Part shown: positions 52,766-61,716 of the stretch, one piece after another
How the letters are laid out: each line of letters begins with the position of its first letter
How positions within the stretch are numbered: position 1 is the first letter of the stretch
Assembly: GCF_034048115.1 (NCBI RefSeq)
Contig: NZ_CP139145.1
Location: 1 to 64,000, forward strand
From: Pseudarthrobacter sp. IC2-21
GTDB taxonomy: Bacteria > Actinomycetota > Actinomycetes > Actinomycetales > Micrococcaceae
DNA: 64,000 bases
Direction of reading: 5' to 3'
Made by a program: the position numbers and the translations under genes
Notes under the pieces: generated by a model
The model's input: only the letters and a program-made list of their open reading frames with translations
The model's database searches: none
Told to the model about the DNA's origin: nothing

Positions 52766-53971
52766 ATGGGACTTCGAGGAGAAGCCGCAATCCTTGGCTA
52801 TTTTGAACTGCCGCCGGAACGCAAGCTGACGCGTGAAAAGACCTTCAACCTGGAGCAGTGGGCCCGGCTGTCGAAGGCCGCGCTGGACGACGCCGGCCTG
52901 GACGCCTCCGACGTCAATGGAATAGTCACCCCACAAATCGGGGAAGCGGACATGTTCGTCCCGTCTACCATCACCGAGTACTTGGGCATCGACGCAAACT
53001 TTGCCGAAATCGTCGACCTGGGCGGTGCCGGCTCCGCCGCCGCCGTATGGCGTGCCGCCGCCGCAGTGGAACTTGGGCTCTGTGATGCCGTGCTGGTGAC
53101 CTTCCCCGGAACCCACGACGTTCCGACCCACGAACGTCGTCCGTTCGTCATGAATGACAAGATGTACTTCGGTGCGTCATCGAACGCCTACGGCTCCCCG
53201 CAGGCGGAGTTCGAAATCCCCTACGGCAACCTCGGACAGAATGGCCCCTACGGCCAAATAGCCAAACGCTACGGCCACGAGTTCGGGTACGACGAACGCG
53301 CCATGGCCAAGATCGCCGTGGACCAGCGCACCAACGCTTGTGCCACCCCTGGCGCTGTCTTCCACGGCAAGCCGATCACCATCGAGGACGTGCTGGCATC
53401 ACCCATGGTCGCCGATCCCTTACACATGCTCGAAATCGTCATGCCGTGCCAGGGCGGAGCGGCAGTGGTGATCGGCAGCCTGGAGCTGGCCAAAAAGTCC
53501 CGGAACCGTCCGGTCTGGATCAAGGGCTTCGGCGAGCGGGTTCCCTACAAGACACCCACCTACGCCAAGGACCTGATGTACTCCCCGATGGTCCATGCGG
53601 CCGATCAGGCGTTCACCATGGCAGGCATCGACCGCAAGGACGTGGACATGGTCTCGATCTACGACTGCTATTCCATCACGGTACTGATGAGCCTGGAGGA
53701 TGCAGGCTTCGCTGAAAAGGGCAAGGGCATGCAGTTCGTGAATGCACACGACCTGACCTTTCGCGGCGACTTCCCGATGAATACTGCCGGCGGCCAACTG
53801 TCCTTCGGCCAGGCGGGCATAGCCGGAGGGATGCACCACGTGATCGATGGGGCCAGGCAGATCATGGGCCGTGCCGGTGAGGCACAGGTTGCCGACTGCA
53901 ATCGTGCCTTCGTCACCGGCAACGGCGGCATCATGAGCGAACAGACGGCACTGATTTTCCAAGGCGAATAG
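52766..53971 (+). CDS. SCPx-thiolase-like protein lacking the catalytic cysteine (Ltp2-type aldolase candidate)
   Basis: A 401-residue thiolase-fold protein from ATG 52766 (AAGGAG upstream). The segment that holds the nucleophilic Cys in thiolases reads DLGGAGSAAAVWRA, so condensation or thiolysis by that residue is not possible. It keeps the YDCYSI motif with Tyr299 and Tyr302; tyrosines in this area are catalytic in the steroid retro-aldolase Ltp2. The C-terminal NTAGGQLSFGQAGIAGG loop is present. It is followed by its DUF35 partner, as in Ltp2-ChsH2 pairs, which cleave a beta-hydroxyacyl-CoA to a ketone or aldehyde plus a short acyl-CoA. Confidence 0.82.
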   Translation: MGLRGEAAILGYFELPPERKLTREKTFNLEQWARLSKAALDDAGLDASDVNGIVTPQIGEADMFVPSTITEYLGIDANFAEIVDLGGAGSAAAVWRAAAAVELGLCDAVLVTFPGTHDVPTHERRPFVMNDKMYFGASSNAYGSPQAEFEIPYGNLGQNGPYGQIAKRYGHEFGYDERAMAKIAVDQRTNACATPGAVFHGKPITIEDVLASPMVADPLHMLEIVMPCQGGAAVVIGSLELAKKSRNRPVWIKGFGERVPYKTPTYAKDLMYSPMVHAADQAFTMAGIDRKDVDMVSIYDCYSITVLMSLEDAGFAEKGKGMQFVNAHDLTFRGDFPMNTAGGQLSFGQAGIAGGMHHVIDGARQIMGRAGEAQVADCNRAFVTGNGGIMSEQTALIFQGE

Positions 53972-53980
53972 GAGAACACC

Positions 53981-54412
53981 ATGAGCACCACATACACCCC
54001 ACCCGTTCTTGAACGGCCAATGCCCGTACCGACCCCGCTGACCAGGCCCTTTTGGGATGCGCTGACCGAGCATAAGATCCGCATTCAGTACTCTCCGTCG
54101 GTGGGGGAGTACATCTTCTATCCGCGACCCCTCGCCCCCGGCACCCTCGCAGACGATCTGGAATGGCGGGAGATCTCCGGCGCCGGAAGCCTCTACACCT
54201 ATACGATCTCCACCCGACCGGTCGCTCCGCATTTCGCCAACGAGGGCACCCTGGTGCTCGCCGTGGTGCAGTGGGACGAAGGCCCGAAGTTTTCCACCGA
54301 ACTGATCAATGTCGCCGCGGAAGACATCCAAGTGGGCATGCGGTTGAAACCGGTCTACTGCGACTACCCGGAAGCGGGAATTACCATGCTGCGTTACGAA
54401 CCGGAGAGCTGA
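53981..54412 (+). CDS. DUF35/OB-fold protein without the zinc-ribbon cysteines
   Basis: A 143-residue partner of the thiolase-like protein, with AGGAG before its ATG. The OB-fold half is normal (WREISGAGSLYTYTISTRPVAPHF, then VAAEDIQVGMRLKPVYCDY). The preceding rubredoxin-like ribbon, which normally has two CxxC pairs around YPRxxCPxC, reads RIQYSPSVGEYIFYPRPLAP: all four cysteines are missing. Such proteins bind acyl-CoA and stabilise the thiolase or aldolase. ALDH follows 1 bp after the stop. Confidence 0.88.
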   Translation: MSTTYTPPVLERPMPVPTPLTRPFWDALTEHKIRIQYSPSVGEYIFYPRPLAPGTLADDLEWREISGAGSLYTYTISTRPVAPHFANEGTLVLAVVQWDEGPKFSTELINVAAEDIQVGMRLKPVYCDYPEAGITMLRYEPES

Positions 54413-54413
54413 A

Positions 54414-55880
54414 ATGAACACGAGGACTGAATTTGCCTTGCCGCCGGTGACCTTGCGCATCGGCGGGCAGGCGCGCAGCGTGGGCGCGGGAATCCACCAG
54501 CACATCAACCCGGCAACCGGCCAACCTGATGCGACGGTCCCGCTGGCCGGGGCGGCAGAGGTCGATGAGGCGGTCAACGCCGCACACCAGGCCTTCAGCA
54601 TCTGGCGCACCACCCCCGCCGGAGCCCGGGCCAAAGCGCTGCTGAAGCTGGCGCAGTTGGTTGAGGAGCACACGGAGGAATTTGCCGACCTCGCCATCGC
54701 GGACAACGGCATCGCACGATCCACCGCCACCGCCACAGTGGCCGCGGCGGTGGAATGGATCCGCTACTACGGCGGCTGGGCAGACAAGCTGCCGCTGGGC
54801 CGGATCACCTCGGTGGTGGGTGCCGGCGGCTCCTTCGGGCATACGCTGCGCCAGCCCTACGGGGTGATCGGCGTGATAATCACCTGGAATGCCCCGCTGA
54901 TGTCCTTGGCAATGAAGGTGCCGGCAGCCCTTGCCGCCGGAAACACCGTGGTGGTCAAACCCAGCGAGTTGACTCCCTTCAGTGCCATGCTGTTCGCCGA
55001 TCTCATCAGCGAAGCCGGCATACCCGCGGGCGTCTTCAACGTTATCCCCGGGGGTGCCGAGGCAGGCGCGGCCTTAGTGGAGCACCCCTTGGTGAAGAAG
55101 GTGACATTCACCGGTGGCCCCGCAACGGCACGGAAAATCACCACCGCCTGCGCACAAACGTTCAAGCCGGTGCTCCTGGAACTCGGCGGCAAATCGGCGA
55201 ACCTCATCTTTGCCGATGCAGACCTTGAGGCCGCAGCCATGTATTCCGCCTTCATGGCGTTCGGCGTGATGAGTGGCCAAGCCTGCGCCCTGCCAACCAG
55301 ATTGCTGGTCGAGGACTCTATTTACGACGCGTTCGTGGCCAAGGTCGCTGCCATCGCCGCATCCTTCAAGGTCGGCAACCCCCAGGAACCCGATACCATC
55401 TGCGGCCCGGTCATCAACCAGGGCGCCATTGACCGTATCGATTCCATGGTCAAGCGGGCACAGGAACAAGGGGCCCGTGTTGTCACCGGGGGCCAGCGGC
55501 TCGACGGCGACCTGGCAGAAGGCTTCTACTACCCGCCCACCGTTCTGGCCGATGTGGATCCATCAAGCGAACTGGCCAAGAAGGAAGTTTTCGGCCCCGT
55601 TCTGGCCGCCATCCGCTTCTCCGATGAGGCAGAGGCCCTCGCTATCGCGAACGGCACGGAGTACGGGCTTTCCGGATCTGTCTGGACAGGCGATTCCCGC
55701 CGTGCCATCCGTCTGGCGGAAGCCCTGGAAACAGGGGAAGTGGCAGTCAACGGTGCCCCCATTGCGGTCGCCGAGCGGCCCTTTGGCGGCATAGGCCACT
55801 CGGGCAACGGCAACGAAGGCGGATTGGAGGGGCTTGAAGAGTTCTTCTGGACCAAGTCCGTGGCCTACGGGAACGGATAA
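54414..55880 (+). CDS. NAD(P)-dependent aldehyde dehydrogenase
   Basis: A 488-residue ALDH. Cofactor- and active-site regions are VIITWNAPLMSLAMKVPAALAAGNTVVVKPSE, FTGGPATARKI, the general base Glu256 in LLELGGKSAN, and the nucleophile Cys291 in SGQACALPTRLLV. Length is typical. It starts almost on the DUF35 stop, so it is co-translated with the aldolase pair and would oxidise the aldehyde released by retro-aldol cleavage. The same pairing occurs in aldolytic bile-acid side-chain degradation in proteobacteria. Confidence 0.93.
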   Translation: MNTRTEFALPPVTLRIGGQARSVGAGIHQHINPATGQPDATVPLAGAAEVDEAVNAAHQAFSIWRTTPAGARAKALLKLAQLVEEHTEEFADLAIADNGIARSTATATVAAAVEWIRYYGGWADKLPLGRITSVVGAGGSFGHTLRQPYGVIGVIITWNAPLMSLAMKVPAALAAGNTVVVKPSELTPFSAMLFADLISEAGIPAGVFNVIPGGAEAGAALVEHPLVKKVTFTGGPATARKITTACAQTFKPVLLELGGKSANLIFADADLEAAAMYSAFMAFGVMSGQACALPTRLLVEDSIYDAFVAKVAAIAASFKVGNPQEPDTICGPVINQGAIDRIDSMVKRAQEQGARVVTGGQRLDGDLAEGFYYPPTVLADVDPSSELAKKEVFGPVLAAIRFSDEAEALAIANGTEYGLSGSVWTGDSRRAIRLAEALETGEVAVNGAPIAVAERPFGGIGHSGNGNEGGLEGLEEFFWTKSVAYGNG

Positions 55881-56117
55881 ATCCCGGGACGGCAAGGCAT
55901 TCATCCCTGGCGGTCAATCGCCTGACGTGACCTCGACAGGGGTTCATGACCCGTGTCTCAGGCAGGCCAGGGTCGTTATCCGGTCCGCCGGGGATGAGCC
56001 GGCGTTTTCAACGCGGGGCACCGAAGCCCAAAGTTTGTCTGCCCCACAGCCGCTGGATGCCCCCATCTACCGGCCTATCACATCCTTCTTCACCGAACCG
56101 CGAAAGGCTGGACAACG

Positions 56118-57647
56118 ATGTCCGCACCCTTGAATCCCAACACCCAGATTGCACGGGCGCTACGGCGCCCCGGTTTTGCCGCGATTGTTTCGGTACTAAT
56201 TCTGGCCGAGATCGTCTCCGCGTTCGAACTGTCCATGATGTATGTGACACTGCCAACCCTGATCAAGGAATTCCAGGTCGACGCAAACACCGTCGTCTGG
56301 GTAGTTACCGCCTACCTCCTGGTGTCCGCCTCTGCCGGCGTGATGGGCGGACGGTTCGGGGACATGTACGGCCGGCGCAAGGTGCTGGTGGTCGTCCTGA
56401 TCATTGCAGGCGCCGGATCACTCGTCTCCCTGTTAGGCGGCTCCCTAGGCATGATTATCCTTGGCCGGGCAATCCAGGGCGTCGCAGGTGCCGTGATGGG
56501 CCTGGCCTTCGGGCTGGCCCGCGAACATCTTGCGGAAGCCAGGATACCGGTTGGCGTTTCCATGATCGGTGCCTCCGCGCTGATCGCCGGAGCCGGCGGC
56601 GCCCTGCTGGCCGGGATCATGATCGACGTATATTCATGGCACGGTATCTTCGCATTCGCCGCGGTCCTTGCCATCGTGGCGGCGGTCGCGATCTGGTTTG
56701 TGATCCCCCGGGACATAGTGGTGAAGAACCACGAGAAGCCCGACTATCTCGGTTCACTGTTGCTGCCCATCGCTGTCAGCGCTATCTTGTTGGGCCTCTC
56801 CCACAGTTCCAAGTCAGGATTCGGCTCGATCGAATTCATTGGCCTGATGGGCGGAGGTGTTGCCGTGAGCCTTCTGTGGGTCTGGTGGGAGCTGCGTGTT
56901 GAATCGCCTATCGTAAACCTGCGCATGTTCAAGAACCGTCAGATTGCCTTGGTCATGACGGCCACGGTCCTCGCTGCCCTCGGCCCCGTTGGAGGGATGG
57001 CTGTTCCTTCACAGATGGTCATGCAGTACCCCACAGCTACCGGTTTCGGTCTGGGTTTCACAGCCACGAGTGCAGGAATGCTGGGCTTTGTAACGGCATT
57101 TGTAGGGTACCTCTTCTCACCCTTGGGAGGACGGATGGCCCACCGCTTCGGTGCCCGCCTGATTTTCATTACAGGCCTGCTCCTGATGGCCCTGGTCATC
57201 CCGGTCATTCTTCTTACCTTCGGCAACGTGGTGATGTTTGTGGTCGCCATGAGCGTGAACGGGATCGGCATTTCGCTGACTTATGGCGCACTGCCGAACG
57301 TGCTCATCGAAGCCGTACCGCAAACCCACACCTCAGAAACTGCCGGGACAAACACCATGGTCCGAAACGTGGGGCAGTCTGCGGCCTCAGCGATCGGCGC
57401 CTACATTCTGGCCAGTCACCAGAATCCCGCGACGACCGTGGTTGCACAGGAGGGGATCAGCCTCGCATTTGTCGTCGTGCTGACTTTTGCAGTGCTTTCG
57501 GTGCTGGTCGCGCTGCTGATGCGCCGCAACCCAGTGCCGTGGGTTCCCGAATCGGTCACGGAACGGAACGCCCGTCGAGGACGCACCGATGAGATGCCGG
57601 CCAACGCCGGGGGCGAGGCCAAGGTCACGACCATCGAGCGCCTCTGA
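56118..57647 (+). CDS. MFS transporter, DHA2-like (about 14 helices)
   Basis: A 509-residue drug:H+ antiporter-2-type MFS protein. Motif A (GGRFGDMYGRRKV) lies between helices 2 and 3; LAEIVSAFELSMMYVTLPTLIKEF in helix 1 resembles motif D1, and the helix-5 region GAGGALLAGIM resembles motif C. It could import the growth substrate or export an intermediate or toxic acid. The 237-bp spacer upstream has no recognised operator. It lies inside the cluster, in the same orientation. Confidence 0.9.
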   Translation: MSAPLNPNTQIARALRRPGFAAIVSVLILAEIVSAFELSMMYVTLPTLIKEFQVDANTVVWVVTAYLLVSASAGVMGGRFGDMYGRRKVLVVVLIIAGAGSLVSLLGGSLGMIILGRAIQGVAGAVMGLAFGLAREHLAEARIPVGVSMIGASALIAGAGGALLAGIMIDVYSWHGIFAFAAVLAIVAAVAIWFVIPRDIVVKNHEKPDYLGSLLLPIAVSAILLGLSHSSKSGFGSIEFIGLMGGGVAVSLLWVWWELRVESPIVNLRMFKNRQIALVMTATVLAALGPVGGMAVPSQMVMQYPTATGFGLGFTATSAGMLGFVTAFVGYLFSPLGGRMAHRFGARLIFITGLLLMALVIPVILLTFGNVVMFVVAMSVNGIGISLTYGALPNVLIEAVPQTHTSETAGTNTMVRNVGQSAASAIGAYILASHQNPATTVVAQEGISLAFVVVLTFAVLSVLVALLMRRNPVPWVPESVTERNARRGRTDEMPANAGGEAKVTTIERL

Positions 57648-57737
57648 GGGAGCATGCAGATCAGCCGGCAGCGCCACCTTCGATGTCAACCAATCACAAA
57701 CAGGCCCTTGTGGCCCGAAAGAAAGCAAGGTCACCAC

Positions 57738-58523
57738 ATGACCCGCACCTACGTCGTCACCGGCTCTGCCTCAGGGATCGGTAAGGCCACCTCCGAGCTC
57801 CTCCGCGAGCGGGGACACCGCGTCATCGGAGTCGACCTCCGCAATGCCGACGTCGAAGCCGACCTCTCGACAACGCCCGGAAGGGAGCGCGCCGTCGCTG
57901 ACGTGCTGACCGCTTCCGATTCTAAAATCGACGGGATTATCGCGGCCGCTGGCATCGCTGCGCCGAAGGCCCTTACCGTCGCCGTCAACTTCTTTGGCGT
58001 GACGGCCCTGCTCGACGGTCTTGCCGGGGCGCTTGCGCAGAGTGACTCGCCGCGCATGGCCGTAGTGAGCTCGATGGCGTCCCTGCAGGAGAATTCAGCG
58101 GAACTCGTCGACGCTCTCCTGGCCGGGGACGAGGACCTTGCACTGAAGATCGGCACGGCGCTCGAAGCGGAGGGATCCGAGGCCGGCTTCCTGAACTACA
58201 CGTCGAGCAAGCGCGCGCTCTCCCGCTGGGTCCGCCGCGAGAGCATCGCTCCCCGTTACGCCGGAACCGGTATTCCCGTCAATGCCGTCGCTCCAGGCAC
58301 TGTTCTCACACCGATGACCCGGGACCTGCTCGTTTCAGAGGAAGGCCGCACGATGGTCGATGCTGCCGTGCCGATGCCCCTCAACGGACATTCCGATCCT
58401 GTCGTCATCGCACGGCTTCTGGTCTGGCTGACGAGCGAAGAGAACACACACGTCACCGGACAGACCATCTACATCGACGGCGGGGCTGACGCGGCTCTCC
58501 GCGGCGACGACATCTGGAACTAG
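57738..58523 (+). CDS. 3-alpha-hydroxysteroid dehydrogenase-like SDR
   Basis: A 261-residue SDR from ATG 57738. The cofactor motif is TGSASGIGKA, with the catalytic Ser region VVSSMAS and YTSSK. The segment HRVIGVDLRNADVEADLSTTPGRERAVADV closely follows the 3-alpha-hydroxysteroid/coniferyl-alcohol dehydrogenase subfamily (Comamonas HsdA type), as do the large insertion before YxxxK and the VIDGG-like end (IYIDGGADAALRG). It probably oxidises a ring or side-chain alcohol with NAD. Steroid specificity is a family-based guess. Confidence 0.85.
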   Translation: MTRTYVVTGSASGIGKATSELLRERGHRVIGVDLRNADVEADLSTTPGRERAVADVLTASDSKIDGIIAAAGIAAPKALTVAVNFFGVTALLDGLAGALAQSDSPRMAVVSSMASLQENSAELVDALLAGDEDLALKIGTALEAEGSEAGFLNYTSSKRALSRWVRRESIAPRYAGTGIPVNAVAPGTVLTPMTRDLLVSEEGRTMVDAAVPMPLNGHSDPVVIARLLVWLTSEENTHVTGQTIYIDGGADAALRGDDIWN

Positions 58524-59015
58524 CCGACATCCGGCACTTCCGGTACAGCAGGACGCTGGTGGCACAACACTCCAAGCGGGGAGGACCTCTTTGGCGGCCA
58601 CGCCAAGGCTTCGGGAGGTCTCCCGGTTCCGCACAGCGATGACTTCCGGGCTCGGGGTATCCGAGCGGATCTGTGAGGGTCCCCCTGAGGACTTCCGCCG
58701 GGCGGTCGCCGCCCGACGGAGGCGCCTCGCCCGGAAGCCCGGACCAGCCCGGCCGACCTGCGCGATCAGTACAGCTTTTCGTCTCGCGGCTCCGTAACCC
58801 GGATGTTCGAGGTTTGGAACATCCGGGTTACGGAGCGTGCCACTTTATCGGGCCGGCCCTGGAAGTCACCTCCCATGGGTAGGCCGCGAGCGCTTTCAAC
58901 GGAGCCGCACCGTAGACAAGAACTAGAATCTCGTTATATTCTTTTAGTGATCCACACCACCACTAAGGGTGAGCCAAAACCACACGGGCCATAACCCGTG
59001 GTTAGGGGGAACGCC
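58524..59015 (+). promoter_or_regulatory. intergenic region with strong hairpin and the promoter/operator for the MaoC-etf unit
   Basis: No gene in about 490 bp. A perfect 20-bp inverted repeat (58789-58808 with 58817-58836, 8-nt loop) probably ends the upstream transcript. A good promoter follows: -35 TAGACA (58913-58918), 16-bp spacer, -10 TATATT (58935-58940). The spacer and -10 overlap GAACTAGAATCTCGTT (58920-58935), the partner of the palindrome at 46601. The part before the hairpin resembles non-coding or decayed DNA. Confidence 0.72.
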
Positions 59016-59909
59016 ATGGCGATCCATGTACACAACATCGGGAAGCTGAGCGAGGGGGCTCCCTACTCTTGGGACTCCAAGGACGCCCTGCTCTACGCAC
59101 TCAGCGTCGGCGCCGGCGCCCAAGATCAAACTCACAACCTCGCCTTCACGACCGAAAATTCGCGCGGCATCGAGCAGCGCGTGCTGCCGACATTCGCCGT
59201 GGTGCTTGGTGGCACCGGCGGATCCATGGATGAGATGGGAGACTTCAAGCTTTCGCAGGTCCTGCATGGCGGCCAGGCCATCACGCTGCACCGCGCACTG
59301 CCGAGCTCGGGATCGGTGATCCCGAGAGCCTGCATGAGCGCCGTCTACGACAAGGGCGCGAACGCCATCATTGAGCAGACCACGGAATTGCTGGACTCCC
59401 GGACACGCGAACCGGTGGCCACCAGCGTCACGTCCATGATTGTCCGCGGCGAGGGCGGCTTCGGTTCGGATTCCGTTCCACCGGATCACTGGGCTCTGCC
59501 GGGTCGTGCCGCCGACCTGAGCTTCACACAGAAAACATCGCTGGACCAGGCGTTGATTTATCGGCTGAACGGGGATCGGAACCCGCTGCATTCGGATCCG
59601 AAACTGGCAGGACTGGTCGGATTCGAGAAACCGATCCTGCACGGGCTGTGCACTATGGGGTTTGCCGGACGCGCCCTATTGGAAGGCGTCGCTGCTTCGG
59701 ATCCCGATGCCTTCGGTTCGATGAGCGTCCGTTTTGCCGCACCGGTGGTTCCGGGCGATGAACTAACCACCAGCATCTGGCGGACGGAAACAGGTGCGAT
59801 TTTCCAGGTGCTTGTGGGGGATACCGTGGTGCTCGACCGCGGCACTTACACACACCGGACCGCGGCACCAAGTCGCGGCTCCCAAGAACCGAAAACCGCA
59901 AGGGCATAG
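59016..59909 (+). CDS. MaoC-type enoyl-CoA hydratase (hydratase 2)
   Basis: A 297-residue double-hotdog hydratase from ATG 59016 (GGGGGA upstream). The C-terminal hotdog has the full hydratase-2 motif YRLNGDRNPLHSDPKLAGLVGF with catalytic Asp187 and His192, then PILHGLCTMGFAGRAL. The N-terminal half is a substrate-binding hotdog without the motif, as in MFE-2 hydratases and steroid side-chain hydratases. It adds water to the enoyl-CoA made by the acyl-CoA dehydrogenases, giving the beta-hydroxy thioester cleaved by the aldolase. Confidence 0.92.
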   Translation: MAIHVHNIGKLSEGAPYSWDSKDALLYALSVGAGAQDQTHNLAFTTENSRGIEQRVLPTFAVVLGGTGGSMDEMGDFKLSQVLHGGQAITLHRALPSSGSVIPRACMSAVYDKGANAIIEQTTELLDSRTREPVATSVTSMIVRGEGGFGSDSVPPDHWALPGRAADLSFTQKTSLDQALIYRLNGDRNPLHSDPKLAGLVGFEKPILHGLCTMGFAGRALLEGVAASDPDAFGSMSVRFAAPVVPGDELTTSIWRTETGAIFQVLVGDTVVLDRGTYTHRTAAPSRGSQEPKTARA

Positions 59910-59933
59910 GGCCAAGGCAAGGAAGAGACAACC

Positions 59934-60704
59934 ATGAAAATTGCAGTTCTCATTAAACAAGTCCCGGATACCGAAGACGAACGACACCTCACAGCAGCCG
60001 GTGCCGTGGACCGGACGGCAGGTGCGCAGGTTGCTGATGAAATTACAGAACGCGCGCTCGAAGCCGCACTACGGCTCAAGGATGCCGACAAGAGCGTGGA
60101 AATTGTCGCTGTCACCATGGGCGCGGCGTCCGCCGCGGAGGCCCTGCGCAAAGCCCTGTCCATGGGCGCAGATTCGGCGATTCACCTGATGGACGAACTC
60201 CTGGCCGGAGCCGATGCACTGACTACCGCGCGAGCGTTGTCCGGCGCCCTGAAGGACGAAGGTTTTGACCTGGTCATCGCCGGCAACGAATCCACCGACG
60301 GACGCGGCGGCGTTGTTCCCGCGATGGTGGCTGAGCTGCTCCAGCGCCCCTTACTGGGACCCCTGAACTCGCTGGATGTGCAGGGTTCAACGATCCGAGG
60401 GGAGCGCCAAGGCGTTGACGGCACCCAGAACCTCGTTGCCGCGCTGCCCGCCGTCATCTCCGTTACGGAACAATCCGGTGAGGCGCGGTTCCCTAAGTTC
60501 AAGGGAATCATGACCGCCAAGCGCAAACCGCTGGCGGTCCACGGCGCGGAAGTTGTCGGCCTCCCCATGCTTAACCACGCCGACGGAAATCTGGTGCTCC
60601 GTGCAGCCAAGCGCCCTGCGCGTACCGCGGGAACAAAGGTCCTGGATGACGGAAACGCAGCCCAGCAACTTGCCGCATACCTCAGTGCCGAAAACCTGAT
60701 CTGA
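59934..60704 (+). CDS. etfB: electron transfer flavoprotein beta subunit
   Basis: A 256-residue ETF-beta, which binds AMP and docks to acyl-CoA dehydrogenases. It has [40 protein letters not shown], and [29 protein letters not shown]. The recognition-loop area after [16 protein letters not shown] is normal. It starts after GGAAGAG, 24 bp downstream of the MaoC gene. This would be a cluster-specific ETF alongside the housekeeping copy. Confidence 0.95.
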   Translation: MKIAVLIKQVPDTEDERHLTAAGAVDRTAGAQVADEITERALEAALRLKDADKSVEIVAVTMGAASAAEALRKALSMGADSAIHLMDELLAGADALTTARALSGALKDEGFDLVIAGNESTDGRGGVVPAMVAELLQRPLLGPLNSLDVQGSTIRGERQGVDGTQNLVAALPAVISVTEQSGEARFPKFKGIMTAKRKPLAVHGAEVVGLPMLNHADGNLVLRAAKRPARTAGTKVLDDGNAAQQLAAYLSAENLI

Positions 60705-60718
60705 AAGGAATGCACGTC

Positions 60719-61705
60719 ATGACCAACATTCTGGTAGCCATTGAATTGAGAGAGAACGGCACCCTGCGTCCGGGCAATGCCCATTTGCTGCGACTGGCAT
60801 CTGCTCTGGGTGAACCAGTCGCGGTGGTAGCCGCCAATCCCGGCAGCAGCGCCGCGCTTGTAGCCGAGCTCGGCGCGCTCGGTGCTGCGAACGTTTTCAT
60901 CGTCGAAACCGAAACGGTCACCAGCCACGTAGCAGCCGCCTCCGTTGCAGCACTCGCCGAGGCCATCACCAGCTTCGCACCGAGTGCTGTCATCGCCTCC
61001 AACAGTGCAGATGCCCGCGAGACCATTGGCCGTCTATCCGCCCGCACCTCAAACCCTGTCATGCTCGAGGCCCTTGAGGTGCGAAATCAGGACGGCAAAA
61101 TCATTGCCACCCACTCGGCCTTTGGCGGAAATTATCACACCGAGTCCACCATCGGAACGGGAATTGCGCTGATCACTGTGTCCTCCACCGGTACAGAAGC
61201 ACCGGCCCCCGTGGCGGAGCCGCAAAGCAGCGTTAGCCGGCTCGAGGTTGCGACCGGTGCTGCGGCTGCCATCGAAGCGACCCATGTGCGCGTCTCCGCC
61301 CCTGGCCGCCCCGAGCTTCGCACAGCAAAGATCGTGGTCTCAGGAGGGCGTGGCCTGGGCTCAAAGGAGAACTTCCTGCTGATCGAAGAACTGGCTGACG
61401 TCCTGGGGGCAGGGCTGGGGGCCTCGCGCGCTGCCGTAGATTCCGGGTATGTCCCGCAAAGTCATCAAGTCGGCCAGACCGGTGTCAGCGTGGCACCGGA
61501 ACTGTACATCGCCGTAGGGATCTCGGGCGCAATCCAGCATCGCGCCGGAATGCAGACCGCCAAGCGCATCGTAGCGATCAATAAGGATGAGGACGCACCG
61601 ATTTTCGACATTGCCGACTTCGGCATTGTGGGAGATTTGTTCACGATTCTGCCCCAGCTCAAGGCGGCTATCCAGGAACGCAGCAACGTCGGCGCTGGCG
61701 TCTAA
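60719..61705 (+). CDS. etfA: electron transfer flavoprotein alpha subunit
   Basis: A 328-residue ETF-alpha from ATG 60719 (AAAGGAA upstream; the ATG 9 bp earlier lies too close to it). The N-terminal AMP-like domain is followed by the FAD domain: [41 protein letters not shown], then [28 protein letters not shown] and [25 protein letters not shown]. It is complete and directly follows etfB. Confidence 0.95.
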   Translation: MTNILVAIELRENGTLRPGNAHLLRLASALGEPVAVVAANPGSSAALVAELGALGAANVFIVETETVTSHVAAASVAALAEAITSFAPSAVIASNSADARETIGRLSARTSNPVMLEALEVRNQDGKIIATHSAFGGNYHTESTIGTGIALITVSSTGTEAPAPVAEPQSSVSRLEVATGAAAAIEATHVRVSAPGRPELRTAKIVVSGGRGLGSKENFLLIEELADVLGAGLGASRAAVDSGYVPQSHQVGQTGVSVAPELYIAVGISGAIQHRAGMQTAKRIVAINKDEDAPIFDIADFGIVGDLFTILPQLKAAIQERSNVGAGV

Positions 61706-61716
61706 GGGGAGATGAC

